The notes: generated by a model from the letters alone, not told the origin. DNA of 21,614 nucleotides from Candidatus Freyrarchaeum guaymasense (GCA_030587405.1 JAUQZD010000026.1:1-21614), one strand, 5' to 3'. Positions 8,601-14,826 are shown, counted from the stretch's first letter. Numbers and translations are program-made.

Positions 8601-8791
8601 CCTCCAAAGAAGACGTCCCTAGCTGAAGCGGAGTGATCCCTCATAGCCTGCTCCAAGCTGTAAACCAGAGCGGCGGACATGTCAGGGTCCACCCCAGCCT
8701 CACCAACGGTGAAAACGGCTACACCAGACGATCCGTCACCGACCAGTATGCTCAGCGAGCCAAACACCCTCTTAAACTCCTCAAACGCCAC
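5684..8791 (-). CDS. Large orphan protein (1035 aa) with longin/roadblock-like N-terminus
   Basis: No family recognised for the full length. Residues 1-135 fit a longin or roadblock-type alpha/beta order: SLSILVGDGSSGVAVFTVG, a helix beginning VDPDMSAALVYSLEQAM, then strands ending in SRELYVGIVLSPG. From about 140 to 880 it is almost wholly helical, leucine- and charge-rich (HEAT-like or coiled-coil-like), with no P-loop or nuclease motif that I can see. An unusual ECCCEVNP cluster lies near residue 250. The last 150 residues return to beta/alpha structure (MRVELAFLSRDG, KPYIVLGEVD, GRVMVRFKLPSFGG). No signal peptide or clear membrane span. The GTG start at 8791 has AGGAGG (8804-8799) seven bases upstream. 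It is transcribed alone, convergent with the Cys-rich gene and divergent from PEPCK. A scaffold or small-GTPase-linked role is only a guess from the N-terminal fold. Confidence 0.85.
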   Translation of the reverse strand: MAFEEFKRVFGSLSILVGDGSSGVAVFTVGEAGVDPDMSAALVYSLEQAMRDHSASARDVFFGGLSPDGGLGWCVRRVTVAGESRELYVGIVLSPGEKYTYNVNILEQEGEGAGFFRFLKENLLGRVVEALEEKLRGETFEEFVGKGRKIGFAGRDVLRGVDDLGEAWRILSEAYGDARRSTGFVLEALTRDGKRVDGEAVVEEAAREFLRGVFEGQGEGTFERVLRGVRVAKSVDEAFTHVWLSSAECCCEVNPAFLLLAGGGRRYLDVWRKVLKDLLREWREEGVGLLLSCRFGEDDVLSGGFRFEREELFKSRDSVLEAVGGELEEKLRGSFPLLALAFDVAGEGVVKELARYVFNLVQAIQERIFREVKGEVFGGLRDDRLRLLYYGLTADEMRRKVDEFVDGFMDRYEEELYSVSSLLLLPSPVMEKARMEVREDLWERVMSLVVKGQVPALLSALRRVKGGMEGWADAYLNVMEDALRDAAGEGVTALLPALGYALRKVGVLDGFVEELKRVYGEAGFPAGELEDVIRRIKSGDVFLSGSFEDVLKAGYALLRGVRRSLSSWLSGVLLDDDGRVPVLKMLYQAYVKTGREVNGAFLAFNVLKTLLSEMERAGVSDVERLASACNTIYGFLAAHLRKVKVSGEAKLKKKVERVARKHGASFSSLSQLLSYVRERKRRVWEWVLGGGKGGELVLVPPVATILEEASRFYLNASEKLAGEVEFARDVLSLLKSVGVHAGRDVKDALDFLAGEAKKLRRLAGVQKRIDEVVEGEGRTFREAEAFEEIVEGWSVDPFFKGKEDFLGAYIGQLLWEDVEDYSRLVGRAVKASAGFRDESPLVREAAKRIRMGEDASQAVRSVLSEYMAAFTRHVETQSMRVELAFLSRDGHRILSNRKADYSDFKVELQRSEGGAVEVDVEDGKPYIVLGEVDTRFFPRGERDVEECLRGFGEFRVSPVNGRVMVRFKLPSFGGSDGKTRITSLVRAYAWGMFLQENGGKLEGFKELLALVGSKAQQELEMFKEFLRCSVFRAIS

Positions 8792-8860
8792 AGTTTCGCC
8801 TCCTAGAAAAATACGGGTGGCTGAGGGAAGCCCTCGTTTAAACCATCTTCCAGCAGGAAA

Positions 8861-8868
8861 TTTATACT
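8861..8868 (-). promoter_or_regulatory. TATA box for the large orphan gene
   Basis: On the minus strand this reads AGTATAAA within an AT-rich run. It predicts a transcript start near 8838 and a leader of about 45 bases carrying the strong AGGAGG site. Confidence 0.5.
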
Positions 8869-8936
8869 TTTATGCTTTCATCATCGCCGTCCGCAACCCC
8901 ACGAGAACTATTTGTCAAAGATAAAAAATAATCTTT

Positions 8937-8976
8937 ATATATGTAAAAATGGAATATATGGAAGTGATACATATAT
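8937..8976 (+). repeat. Inverted repeat ATATATGTA/TACATATAT in the PEPCK promoter
   Basis: A perfect 9-base inverted repeat (8937-8945 and 8968-8976), 22 bases apart, lies within the AT-rich divergent promoter region. Two TATA-like stretches overlap it (near 8936-8943 and 8972-8985), so a protein bound here could control PEPCK transcription. Confidence 0.4.
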
Positions 8977-9014
8977 CTATATATTACTGACACTTAGGAA
9001 AACTATGTGGGAAA

Positions 9015-9117
9015 AGCTTAAAAGAGGTTGGTTATAGCTGTAACCTCAAAGCTAGAAGGAGGTTCAAGGGAGAGCTGAACGACACCAGCGCCTCCCGGAA
9101 ATGGTGGTCTTGGAGGT
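9015..9117 (+). ncRNA. Foldable 5' leader of the PEPCK gene
   Basis: The untranslated stretch before PEPCK can fold into several stems. The first pairs AGCTT (9015-9019) with AAGCT (9049-9053), and inside it GAGGTTG (9024-9030) with TAACCTC (9041-9047). The second pairs GTTCA (9062-9066) with TGAAC (9076-9080). A third pairs CCTCC (9091-9095) with the ribosome site GGAGG (9112-9116). It competes with a CACCA/TGGTG stem (9083-9087/9102-9106) and with GGAGG at 9058-9062 for the same CCTCC. This is a possible translation switch; it matches no riboswitch I know. Confidence 0.35.
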
Positions 9118-9125
9118 AGGAGCGA

Positions 9126-10811
9126 GTGGTTGTCACCCCGGTCTCTTCCTCGGCTCAATACCTGAACAATGAAAAGGAACTTAGAGACCTTCTCTCCGAA
9201 ATAAAATCCTTCGTTGAAGGGTTAAATGACCTTGAGAACGTTCGAATGGTTGAGGAGGATGAGCTGGAGAAGTGGGCTCGGAGGTACGGTAGGATAACAG
9301 TCTTCAACAACGTCAACTTCTGCACTAACGTCAGGAATAGAAGTGCGCCGCTAACGGTCTACATAGGAAGCGAAAGAGTCCTCCAAAGGAGCCTCAACGA
9401 GCGCCAAAGGAAGATCATAGAGGAGGCCCCCCAGACGCTGGAGAAGGTTTTCCGCTACCTAGAGAAGGCACCCATAGTTTACGTTAAAAGGAGGATGTGT
9501 GACAACCCGGAGTTCACGCCAAACTGCCACTTCTACCTCTCAGTTTATAAGGAGGAGCACGTGAGACTCGCATACATGTTTAGCAAGCTCCTCTTCAGAG
9601 GTGAGGGTGCAGGACCGGAAATGTACCTTATAGACGTTCCGGAGTGGCTTGAGATCCACAGGCAGATCCTAGTTTTCCCGGAGATAGGAGTCACGTTCGT
9701 CCTGGGGTCAGACTACTTCGGAGAGGTTAAGAAGGGATTCCTCAGGATGGCGATGTGGTTCGCCAAGCAGAGGGGGATGCTAGGGCTGCATGCGGGTGCG
9801 AAGATTGCCCGTGTAAGGGGGAAGGATGGAAGGCTGAGGAAGTATGGTGTTCTGATCTTCGGGTTAACAGCGACCGGGAAAACAACGCATACATGCCACA
9901 ACCACGGGCTCGAAGGCGACGGTGAGGGATGCGAGATAATGCAGGACGACGTCGTCTTCCTCAAGGAGGACGGGTCAGCCCTGGGACCCGAGCGCAGCTT
10001 CTTCGTGAAAACCGACAGTTTAACCCCGGAGACCCAGCCAATCCTCTACGCCGCGGCAACCAGCCCGGACGCCATCCTAGAGAACGTGATGGTGGACTAT
10101 AAGGGGGAGGTGCACTTCCACGATGAAACCCTAACAGGAAACGGGAGAGGAATAATCCTAAGGGAGCGCCTGGGAAGCTACGCTACGAAAAGTGTAAACC
10201 TTCCACCAGCCAGCGAGCTTGACGGCTTAGTATTCCTCTTCATAACGCGGAGGAACACCGTCCTCCCCATAGCGTCGAAGCTCACCCTGGAGCAGGGAGC
10301 TGCAGCGTTCATGCTAGGTGAGTCGATTGAGAGTAGTGGCGGTGATCCGCGTAGGGCAGGGGAGTCGGTGAGGGTGGTTGGAACAAACCCGTTCATAGTG
10401 GGCGATGAGACGGAGGAGGGAAACATCTTCTACGAGATACTGAGGAAAAACAGGGATAAGGTTCAGTGTTACCTTTTAAACACGGGGGGTGTAGGGGAGA
10501 TACTAGAGACCCTAGAGGATGGAAGAAAAGTCGTCAAGCAGAAAGTTCTCAGAGTCGAGATTCCCGAGATGGCAGCGATAATTAGAGGCATACTGAGAGG
10601 CACCATAGAATGGAGGAAGGACGACTACTTCAACGTGCTGGTGCCAAGCAAAGTTGAGGGCGTAGACATGAGCAAGTTTGACCTGAAAAAGTTCTACACC
10701 GAGCAGCAAATAAAGGAATACGTTAAAAAGCTCAGGAAGGAGAGAGAAGAGTACATTAAACAGTTTATAGGGCTCCATGAGGACATAGTGAAAGCAGCGA
10801 TCACCATGTAG
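9126..10811 (+). CDS. pckA: ATP-type phosphoenolpyruvate carboxykinase
   Basis: Converts oxaloacetate plus ATP to PEP, CO2 and ADP, linking C4 acids to gluconeogenesis; cytosolic, Mg/Mn-dependent. The 561-residue protein carries the family marks: GSDYFGEVKKG (195-204, like the YxGExKKG site), the P-loop GLTATGKTT (246-254), the kinase-2 aspartates in MQDDVVFL (D274/D275) and the following acidic loop. The insertion HNHGLEGDGEGCE between P-loop and DD differs from the short bacterial loop, so this belongs to a divergent ATP-PEPCK branch; nucleotide choice should be treated as likely, not proven. GTG start at 9126 with GGAGGT eight bases upstream (9112-9117). It stands alone behind a long leader and AT-rich promoter. 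The GTP-type enzyme is unrelated in its P-loop form, so confusion with it is unlikely. Confidence 0.9.
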   Translation: MVVTPVSSSAQYLNNEKELRDLLSEIKSFVEGLNDLENVRMVEEDELEKWARRYGRITVFNNVNFCTNVRNRSAPLTVYIGSERVLQRSLNERQRKIIEEAPQTLEKVFRYLEKAPIVYVKRRMCDNPEFTPNCHFYLSVYKEEHVRLAYMFSKLLFRGEGAGPEMYLIDVPEWLEIHRQILVFPEIGVTFVLGSDYFGEVKKGFLRMAMWFAKQRGMLGLHAGAKIARVRGKDGRLRKYGVLIFGLTATGKTTHTCHNHGLEGDGEGCEIMQDDVVFLKEDGSALGPERSFFVKTDSLTPETQPILYAAATSPDAILENVMVDYKGEVHFHDETLTGNGRGIILRERLGSYATKSVNLPPASELDGLVFLFITRRNTVLPIASKLTLEQGAAAFMLGESIESSGGDPRRAGESVRVVGTNPFIVGDETEEGNIFYEILRKNRDKVQCYLLNTGGVGEILETLEDGRKVVKQKVLRVEIPEMAAIIRGILRGTIEWRKDDYFNVLVPSKVEGVDMSKFDLKKFYTEQQIKEYVKKLRKEREEYIKQFIGLHEDIVKAAITM

Positions 10812-10894
10812 CTTCTCGCATGATCCTCCTTTCCAGCTTTTTCAAGTTCTTTTTAAACGTGCATGAAAGCGAAGAGGCAACGTTAAGAATGGTT

Positions 10895-10929
10895 GACGAG
10901 CTAGATGGGGTTCCTCCACCCAGCTCGTC
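10895..10929 (+). terminator. Hairpin after PEPCK
   Basis: GACGAGCT (10895-10902) pairs perfectly with AGCTCGTC (10922-10929) around a 19-base loop that can pair further (TGGG with CCCA-type bases). Two copies of GTGTTTTC follow directly. It probably ends the PEPCK transcript or protects its 3' end. The rest of 10812-10975 holds nothing convincing; a short open frame there crosses this hairpin. Confidence 0.45.
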
Positions 10930-10975
10930 CGTGTTTTCGTGTTTTCGACTGTTCTTTGATGATGCGGCTAGGAAA

Positions 10976-10985
10976 CATATTTTAA
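10976..10985 (+). promoter_or_regulatory. TATA box for the radical SAM gene
   Basis: CATATTTTAA is centred about 28 bases before the ATG at 11008. It predicts a transcript beginning at or close to that ATG, which lies in a different frame from the radical SAM coding sequence. Confidence 0.5.
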
Positions 10986-11039
10986 CCCCACTTTTTCATC
11001 GTTTATAATGGTGATACTTGTTCTTGGGGGAATCCTAGC

Positions 11040-12008
11040 ATAACGCGGCCGAGGTTTGTAGTCTGGATTTGCACGTTCAAGTGCAACCGCAATTGCATCC
11101 ACTGCTATGTTAAAGGGAGGTTTAAAGAAGAGCTTAAAACGAACGAAGCCATGAAGCTCCTAGAGGAAGTGAGTACATTAAAACCTGGATTCATATCCAT
11201 CACCGGAGGCGAACCCCTCCTCAGAAGGGACCTGTTCTCTCTCTTCGAATACGCTGGAAGCCTTGGAATGAACGTTGGAATGGTAACTAACGGCCACTTC
11301 TTGGGCGACGACGTGGCAAAGATGCTTAGCAGACTTGAAGTCTACGTCTCCCTGAGCTTTGACGCCGCTACGAAAGAAACATGTGAGACTTTAAGAGGCG
11401 AAGGGGCTTGGGATAGGGTTATGGCGGCTGCTGAAAGATTAAGGAGTAACGGCGTCGAGTTTAACCCCGTAATGACGTTAACCTCTCTAAACTTGGGCGA
11501 AGCTGGAGAGTTTGTTAGGCTTGCAAGCACGCTAGGAGCAGACCATGCTGCGCTGATCCCCGTCATCCCGTCAGGGAACGCTTCAAAAAGCCTCCTGCCA
11601 AACCCGGCTCATCTAGCACTAGCCATAAAGGATGTGGAGAATGTGGCTGACGAAGCGGGCTTCCCGGTTAGCCTTTGGTGTACTCCCTTCGCTAAAGCAA
11701 TGGTTCATTCACCATACGTCTACCCGGGAGGATGCAGCAACCTGTCGATGGACTTGGACCCCGTGGGAAACGTGCTTCTATGCGACGTTTTAGACTTCAA
11801 ACTGGGAAACATTTTAGAGGATGGAGGAAAGGTTGCCTGGCAAAAGATGCGAAGCAGCCAGCTGTACAGGAGTCTATGTGACCCCTCAAGGCTTTCAGGG
11901 AAGTGTGCGGCTTGCAAGTTTAGGGACGTCTGCATGGGCGGGTGTAGGGCGAGAGCGTACTTAACCACTGGAAGCTTCTTTAATCCAGATCCTCTCTGCC
12001 CAATGTAG
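11040..12008 (+). CDS. Radical SAM/SPASM-domain protein; start codon missing or frameshifted
   Basis: Radical S-adenosylmethionine enzyme; the cluster motif KCNRNCIHCY (CxxxCxxC) lies at 11081-11108, followed by ITGGEPLLRRDL (the GGE motif) and the (beta/alpha) core. The C-terminal SPASM-like region has CSNL, VLLCDV, CAACKFRDVCMGGCRARAY and a last PLCPM, giving ligands for additional [4Fe-4S] clusters. Such proteins modify peptides or cofactors, as in AhbD/PqqE-like enzymes; the substrate here is unknown. Reading back from the first Cys, the frame is open to 10986 but holds no ATG, GTG or TTG. The natural N-terminus (RPRFVVWICTFKC) begins just after an ATA at 11040. A leaderless ATG at 11008 would be in frame if the GGGGG at 11026-11030 had one more G. 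The next in-frame ATG, 11151, would delete the cluster motif and is not credible. Confidence 0.8.
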   Translation: MTRPRFVVWICTFKCNRNCIHCYVKGRFKEELKTNEAMKLLEEVSTLKPGFISITGGEPLLRRDLFSLFEYAGSLGMNVGMVTNGHFLGDDVAKMLSRLEVYVSLSFDAATKETCETLRGEGAWDRVMAAAERLRSNGVEFNPVMTLTSLNLGEAGEFVRLASTLGADHAALIPVIPSGNASKSLLPNPAHLALAIKDVENVADEAGFPVSLWCTPFAKAMVHSPYVYPGGCSNLSMDLDPVGNVLLCDVLDFKLGNILEDGGKVAWQKMRSSQLYRSLCDPSRLSGKCAACKFRDVCMGGCRARAYLTTGSFFNPDPLCPM

Positions 12009-12254
12009 AACTCACAGAGACAGGTACCCATCAACCCTTAATGTTTCACTTTAAAACCCCTTTAGGCCACGTTTAAGCCGTCAAGTCAAGCAAACACGCC
12101 ATATTTTCAACTCTTTTTAACTCTTTATCAACTCCTAAAAATATCCTAAGAATGGAAAGGAAGATGTAATAACTATTATTGAGAGCCGCTTGTTACCAAC
12201 TACTTTTATTATTTTTTCGCTTAAAAATGAAAGAGTTAATAAGCGTATAGGCTT
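12009..12254 (+). other. AT-rich intergenic stretch
   Basis: Between the radical SAM gene and the next promoter there is AT-rich sequence with T-rich runs (CTCTTTTTAACTC near 12111, and TTTTATTATTTTTTCG near 12202) that could end transcription. I see no gene or clear hairpin in it. Confidence 0.4.
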
Positions 12255-12264
12255 CATTTATTAT
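12255..12264 (+). promoter_or_regulatory. TATA box for the small helical protein gene
   Basis: CATTTATTAT is centred about 31 bases before the GTG at 12291 and has no Shine-Dalgarno site after it. A leaderless start at 12291 or at the ATG at 12300 fits. Confidence 0.4.
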
Positions 12265-12290
12265 CCGTAGCTTTACAATTCAGTGGTTGC

Positions 12291-12671
12291 GTGGCTAACA
12301 TGGCTGAAGACGCTGACATTGAGATCATTGTAAAAGAAGTTAGTAAATCTATAAGGGAGGTTCAGGATAAGCTCCCTGGATTCCACACGCTTCTACTCCT
12401 CCTCTTAGAGGAGTTGGAGGTTGAAAAGCTAGAGGACGTAGTTAAGGTTGCCATATTAAACCCGAAAAAGTTCTATAGCACGTTCATAAAACTGTTAAAA
12501 TCCCCCCTAGTCGCAGACGGATACATATATCTCCTACTAACAACCATCTTCAAAAAGTATAGAACCTCATTTACTGTCAGCGACGCTGTGAAGGCGTTAA
12601 GAAAGGGAGATTTAGACAAATGGAGAAAAATAATTAGAGAGTTATCTATGAAAATTGCCGGGGAACGTTAA
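12291..12671 (+). CDS. Small helical protein of unknown function
   Basis: Not recognised. It is 126 residues from GTG 12291, or 123 from ATG 12300. It is predicted to be all helical and soluble: an acidic start (MAEDADIEIIVKEV), a Leu-rich helix (TLLLLLLEELEVEKLEDVV) too charged to be a membrane span, then a basic middle (NPKKFYSTFIKLLKS) and a basic C-terminal helix (KGDLDKWRKIIRELSMKIAGER). There are no cysteines and no catalytic motif. The size and charge could suit a nucleic-acid or protein-binding adaptor, but nothing supports a function. Codon use is more AT-rich than that of its neighbours. It stands alone behind its own TATA box and its stop lies 2 bases from the stop of the convergent spermidine synthase gene. 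Confidence 0.7.
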   Translation: MANMAEDADIEIIVKEVSKSIREVQDKLPGFHTLLLLLLEELEVEKLEDVVKVAILNPKKFYSTFIKLLKSPLVADGYIYLLLTTIFKKYRTSFTVSDAVKALRKGDLDKWRKIIRELSMKIAGER

Positions 12672-12673
12672 AC

Positions 12674-13582
12674 CTATGTCCTCTTGAATTCTGGAAAGTT
12701 GGTTTCGGTTATTGGCTCCCAGCTCATTTCCATCTTTTCCAGCACGTCCCTCGAAAGAGATCGAAATATGGAGTGGTAAAGCTCTGGCGTCAGCCATTTC
12801 AGCGTTATCCCTCTCCTTTTCACCCTCTCCTCCACCTCTTGAGATGCTAGTTTTAGTGGGTCATACCGTATGGATGCAATGGCTCGGCCCCAGTAATCCG
12901 TGTAGGGAGGCGTCCAAACCCTGTACGGCCTTACTATAGGGAAGACTTCCCTCATGGTTGCAAGCACCCTATAAAAGAACTCCTCACATGAATCAGGCGA
13001 TTCAACATGTGTCGTGAAGATTCCGCCATCCGACAGGTGCTCTCTCACAAGAATGAAGAACTCTTTGGTGAAAACAGACTTAGCAGGGCCCACGGGGTCG
13101 GACATGTCATTTATTATCACGTCAAACTTCTGGCTGCATTTTTCAAGAAATGCCCTGCCGTCATCAAAGATTAACTTGACTCTTGGGTCGGAGAAGCCAG
13201 CAGATATTTCTGGGAAGTACCTTTTAGCTGTTTTGACGACTTCCTCGTCGATTTCCACCACGGTGACTGATTCAACGTTATGCTTTACAACTTCAGTGGT
13301 TGACCCCCCATCTCCTCCTCCTACTATGAGCACGTCCTTCGGGTTTGGGTGAAGGAGGAGGGACGGGTGAACCATACTCTCATGAATGTACGCGTTAAAC
13401 TTAGAGGAAAGCTGTATTTCCCCGTTAAGAACAAGGAGCCTTCCAAAAACGCTTGAATCGTACACCTCTATCCTCTGATACCTTGAAAAGCAAACGTACA
13501 CGGGTTTAACTTTGATAAGCGTCATCCTCGCCTCGCTCTGCCAGCTTGCAAACCATAGTGTTAAGCTTTCTCCATCGCTCAT
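12674..13582 (-). CDS. speE: Spermidine synthase family aminopropyltransferase
   Basis: Transfers an aminopropyl group from decarboxylated S-adenosylmethionine to a polyamine acceptor; cytosolic, Rossmann methyltransferase-like fold, 302 residues. It has the N-terminal beta domain (LWFASWQSEARM, then SRYQRIEVYDSSVFGRLLVLNGEIQLS), the dcSAM loop VLIVGGGDGGSTTEVVKH, VEIDEE, DDGRAFL, and the catalytic loop NDMSDPVGPAKSVF, where the usual DSSDPVGP has Asp kept and Met substituted. The acceptor may be putrescine, agmatine or another diamine; archaeal members vary. The ATG at 13582 is preceded by GGAGGAGG four to seven bases upstream. The frame continues to a GTG at 13714, 25-30 bases from a minus-strand TATA box, so either the protein has 44 extra residues or the mRNA has a 130-base leader. 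Confidence 0.88.
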   Translation of the reverse strand: MSDGESLTLWFASWQSEARMTLIKVKPVYVCFSRYQRIEVYDSSVFGRLLVLNGEIQLSSKFNAYIHESMVHPSLLLHPNPKDVLIVGGGDGGSTTEVVKHNVESVTVVEIDEEVVKTAKRYFPEISAGFSDPRVKLIFDDGRAFLEKCSQKFDVIINDMSDPVGPAKSVFTKEFFILVREHLSDGGIFTTHVESPDSCEEFFYRVLATMREVFPIVRPYRVWTPPYTDYWGRAIASIRYDPLKLASQEVEERVKRRGITLKWLTPELYHSIFRSLSRDVLEKMEMSWEPITETNFPEFKRT

Positions 13583-13738
13583 AATGCCTCCTCCATCTGA
13601 TAAATTAAGGACGCTGTTAAAGAACTTGGCTATAGGTTTTAAGGTTTTCAGCATCACACCTTTAAGCACTCGCAGGGGACGGCGGCTTTCATCCGGGTGG
13701 AGGACAGTCACCACACCTAATCCTCATAACCTAGTCTT

Positions 13739-13748
13739 CATAAATATA
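13739..13748 (-). promoter_or_regulatory. TATA box for the spermidine synthase gene
   Basis: On the minus strand this reads TATATTTATG and predicts a transcript start near 13715. That coincides with the upstream GTG at 13714, so the choice of start codon for the gene remains open. Confidence 0.45.
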
Positions 13749-13827
13749 CATCAATAAACATATATCGGGGCATGTTCTATTAATTATTTAACTATCTCCC
13801 AGTTTCTTAAATGCTGGAAGAAGAAAA

Positions 13828-13870
13828 ACATATACTTTATCTGTCAGAAGTTAGAGTAAATAGTTCTAAC
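13828..13870 (+). promoter_or_regulatory. Promoter and inverted repeat before the DGC gene pair
   Basis: A TATA-like ACATATACTTTA near 13828-13839 is followed by an inverted repeat GTTAGA/TCTAAC (13850-13855 and 13865-13870, 9-base loop) at or just before the expected transcript start. A further GGGT/ACCC hairpin lies at 13882-13906 in the leader. The repeat may be an operator. Confidence 0.35.
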
Positions 13871-13933
13871 GTTTGAACGCCGGGTAGTGTCCTTGAAAAA
13901 ACACCCTTAGAAAATTTATTGGAGGACTTGGAG

Positions 13934-14332
13934 TTGAAAGTCGTAGTCCAGCCGTGCAGCGGCTCCGGGAAAGTCTACGGGGTAGTTGCAAGGGAGGCAG
14001 TCCGAATCCTAGCTGAAAAGCTGAGACCTGGAAAGGTCACGTACCTCTGCCTCCCTAGGCTTATATGCGAGGACGAAGAAGCTAGAAAGTTGATTAAGGA
14101 GAACCCTTGCATAACGGTTGACGGGTGCGCAAGCAGATGCGCTAGGGAGCTTGTTGATGAGGCTGGAGGAAAACTGCTAATGAGCCTATCGGTTGTTGAA
14201 GTGTTAAGGGAGAACAGGAGGCTTAAGCCAAACCCTCATTCCTTGATAAGCCTTGATGATAAAGGGTGCAAGCTTGCCGAGAAAGTTGCGGAGAAGCTGG
14301 CTTTAGAAGTAGATCGAATACTGGGGGCGTGA
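13934..14332 (+). CDS. DGC-motif putative zinc-binding protein (first of a tandem pair)
   Basis: Protein of 133 residues resembling the DGC-domain family, named for its Asp-Gly-Cys motif and conserved cysteines and proposed to bind zinc. Cysteines are C8 (QPCSGSG), C39 and C45 (YLCLPRLIC), C59 and the motif VDGCASRC (DGC at 63-65, C69). The layout is a compact alpha/beta core with a helical C-terminus. The reaction, if any, is unknown for the family as I know it. Starting at TTG 13934 gives GGAGG (13921-13925) eight bases upstream and an N-terminus that begins directly at the first strand; TTG 13919 is a weaker choice because it overlaps that site. The stop is 3 bases before the second family member, so the two are co-transcribed. 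Cytosolic. Confidence 0.75.
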   Translation: MKVVVQPCSGSGKVYGVVAREAVRILAEKLRPGKVTYLCLPRLICEDEEARKLIKENPCITVDGCASRCARELVDEAGGKLLMSLSVVEVLRENRRLKPNPHSLISLDDKGCKLAEKVAEKLALEVDRILGA

Positions 14333-14335
14333 CTC

Positions 14336-14770
14336 ATGGGCTGGGAGTCTTTCACACCCAAGCTTGTAGGAGTAATCCCATGTGGAGGCGAGGAGCTTCC
14401 TGAGGGCGAGGTTACACGCCTCGCTACGGGGATAGTCGTAGAAAAGCTACGTAAAGGGCGGACATCAACTCTATGCTTACCTCTCCTACTACGTAAAGGA
14501 GAAAATGAGATATCATTCATAGAGAACTATCCGGTAATCGTGGTTGATGGATGCAGCAAAAAGTGCGGTACCTGCGTCCTTCGAAAACTAGGCTATACCC
14601 CTGATGAAACAGTAATTGTTTCAGACGTGGTGGAAAAGCTAGGGACAACCTTATCTCAAGAAACAGTCAACGAACTCTCCCACATGGTGGCTGAGGAAGT
14701 AGCTAAAAAAGTCGACATGATTTTCCACAGAATAGCTGAGGATAGGAGAACAGAGCCTATAGAATTGTAA
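14336..14770 (+). CDS. DGC-motif putative zinc-binding protein (second of a tandem pair)
   Basis: Protein of 144 residues homologous to the preceding gene: GVIPCGG (C16) matches QPCSG, TLCLPLL (C47) matches YLCLPRL, and VVDGCSKKCGTC (DGC 71-73, C77, C80) matches VDGCASRC. Compared with its partner it has an extra Cys after the motif (C80) and lacks the cysteines equivalent to C45 and C59, so the two copies probably have different metal sites or form a heteromer. The ATG at 14336 follows the upstream stop by 3 bases, with only a G-rich stretch as a ribosome site, consistent with translational coupling. The C-terminal 50 residues are helical and charged. Function unknown; zinc or Fe-S binding is a family-level inference. 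Confidence 0.75.
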   Translation: MGWESFTPKLVGVIPCGGEELPEGEVTRLATGIVVEKLRKGRTSTLCLPLLLRKGENEISFIENYPVIVVDGCSKKCGTCVLRKLGYTPDETVIVSDVVEKLGTTLSQETVNELSHMVAEEVAKKVDMIFHRIAEDRRTEPIEL

Positions 14771-14789
14771 CAAAATCATAATGTTAAAT

Positions 14790-14826
14790 GGCTCTCCACG
14801 CCTGCAATAAAAACGTTTAGAGAGCC
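14790..14826 (+). terminator. Hairpin after the DGC gene pair
   Basis: GGCTCTC (14790-14796) pairs perfectly with GAGAGCC (14820-14826) around a 23-base loop, 20 bases after the stop codon. It probably marks the 3' end of the DGC transcript, though no T-run follows at once. Confidence 0.35.

Noticed and set aside
7701..8636. Several open frames of 100-129 codons on the plus strand inside the large orphan gene.
   Set aside because: They are antisense shadows caused by the orphan's codon bias; they are Pro/Ser/Leu-rich, lack ribosome sites and overlap one another.
10820..11008. 62-codon open frame after PEPCK.
   Set aside because: It runs through the hairpin at 10895-10929 and the TATA box of the next gene, has no ribosome site and a low-complexity Phe/Ser-rich product.
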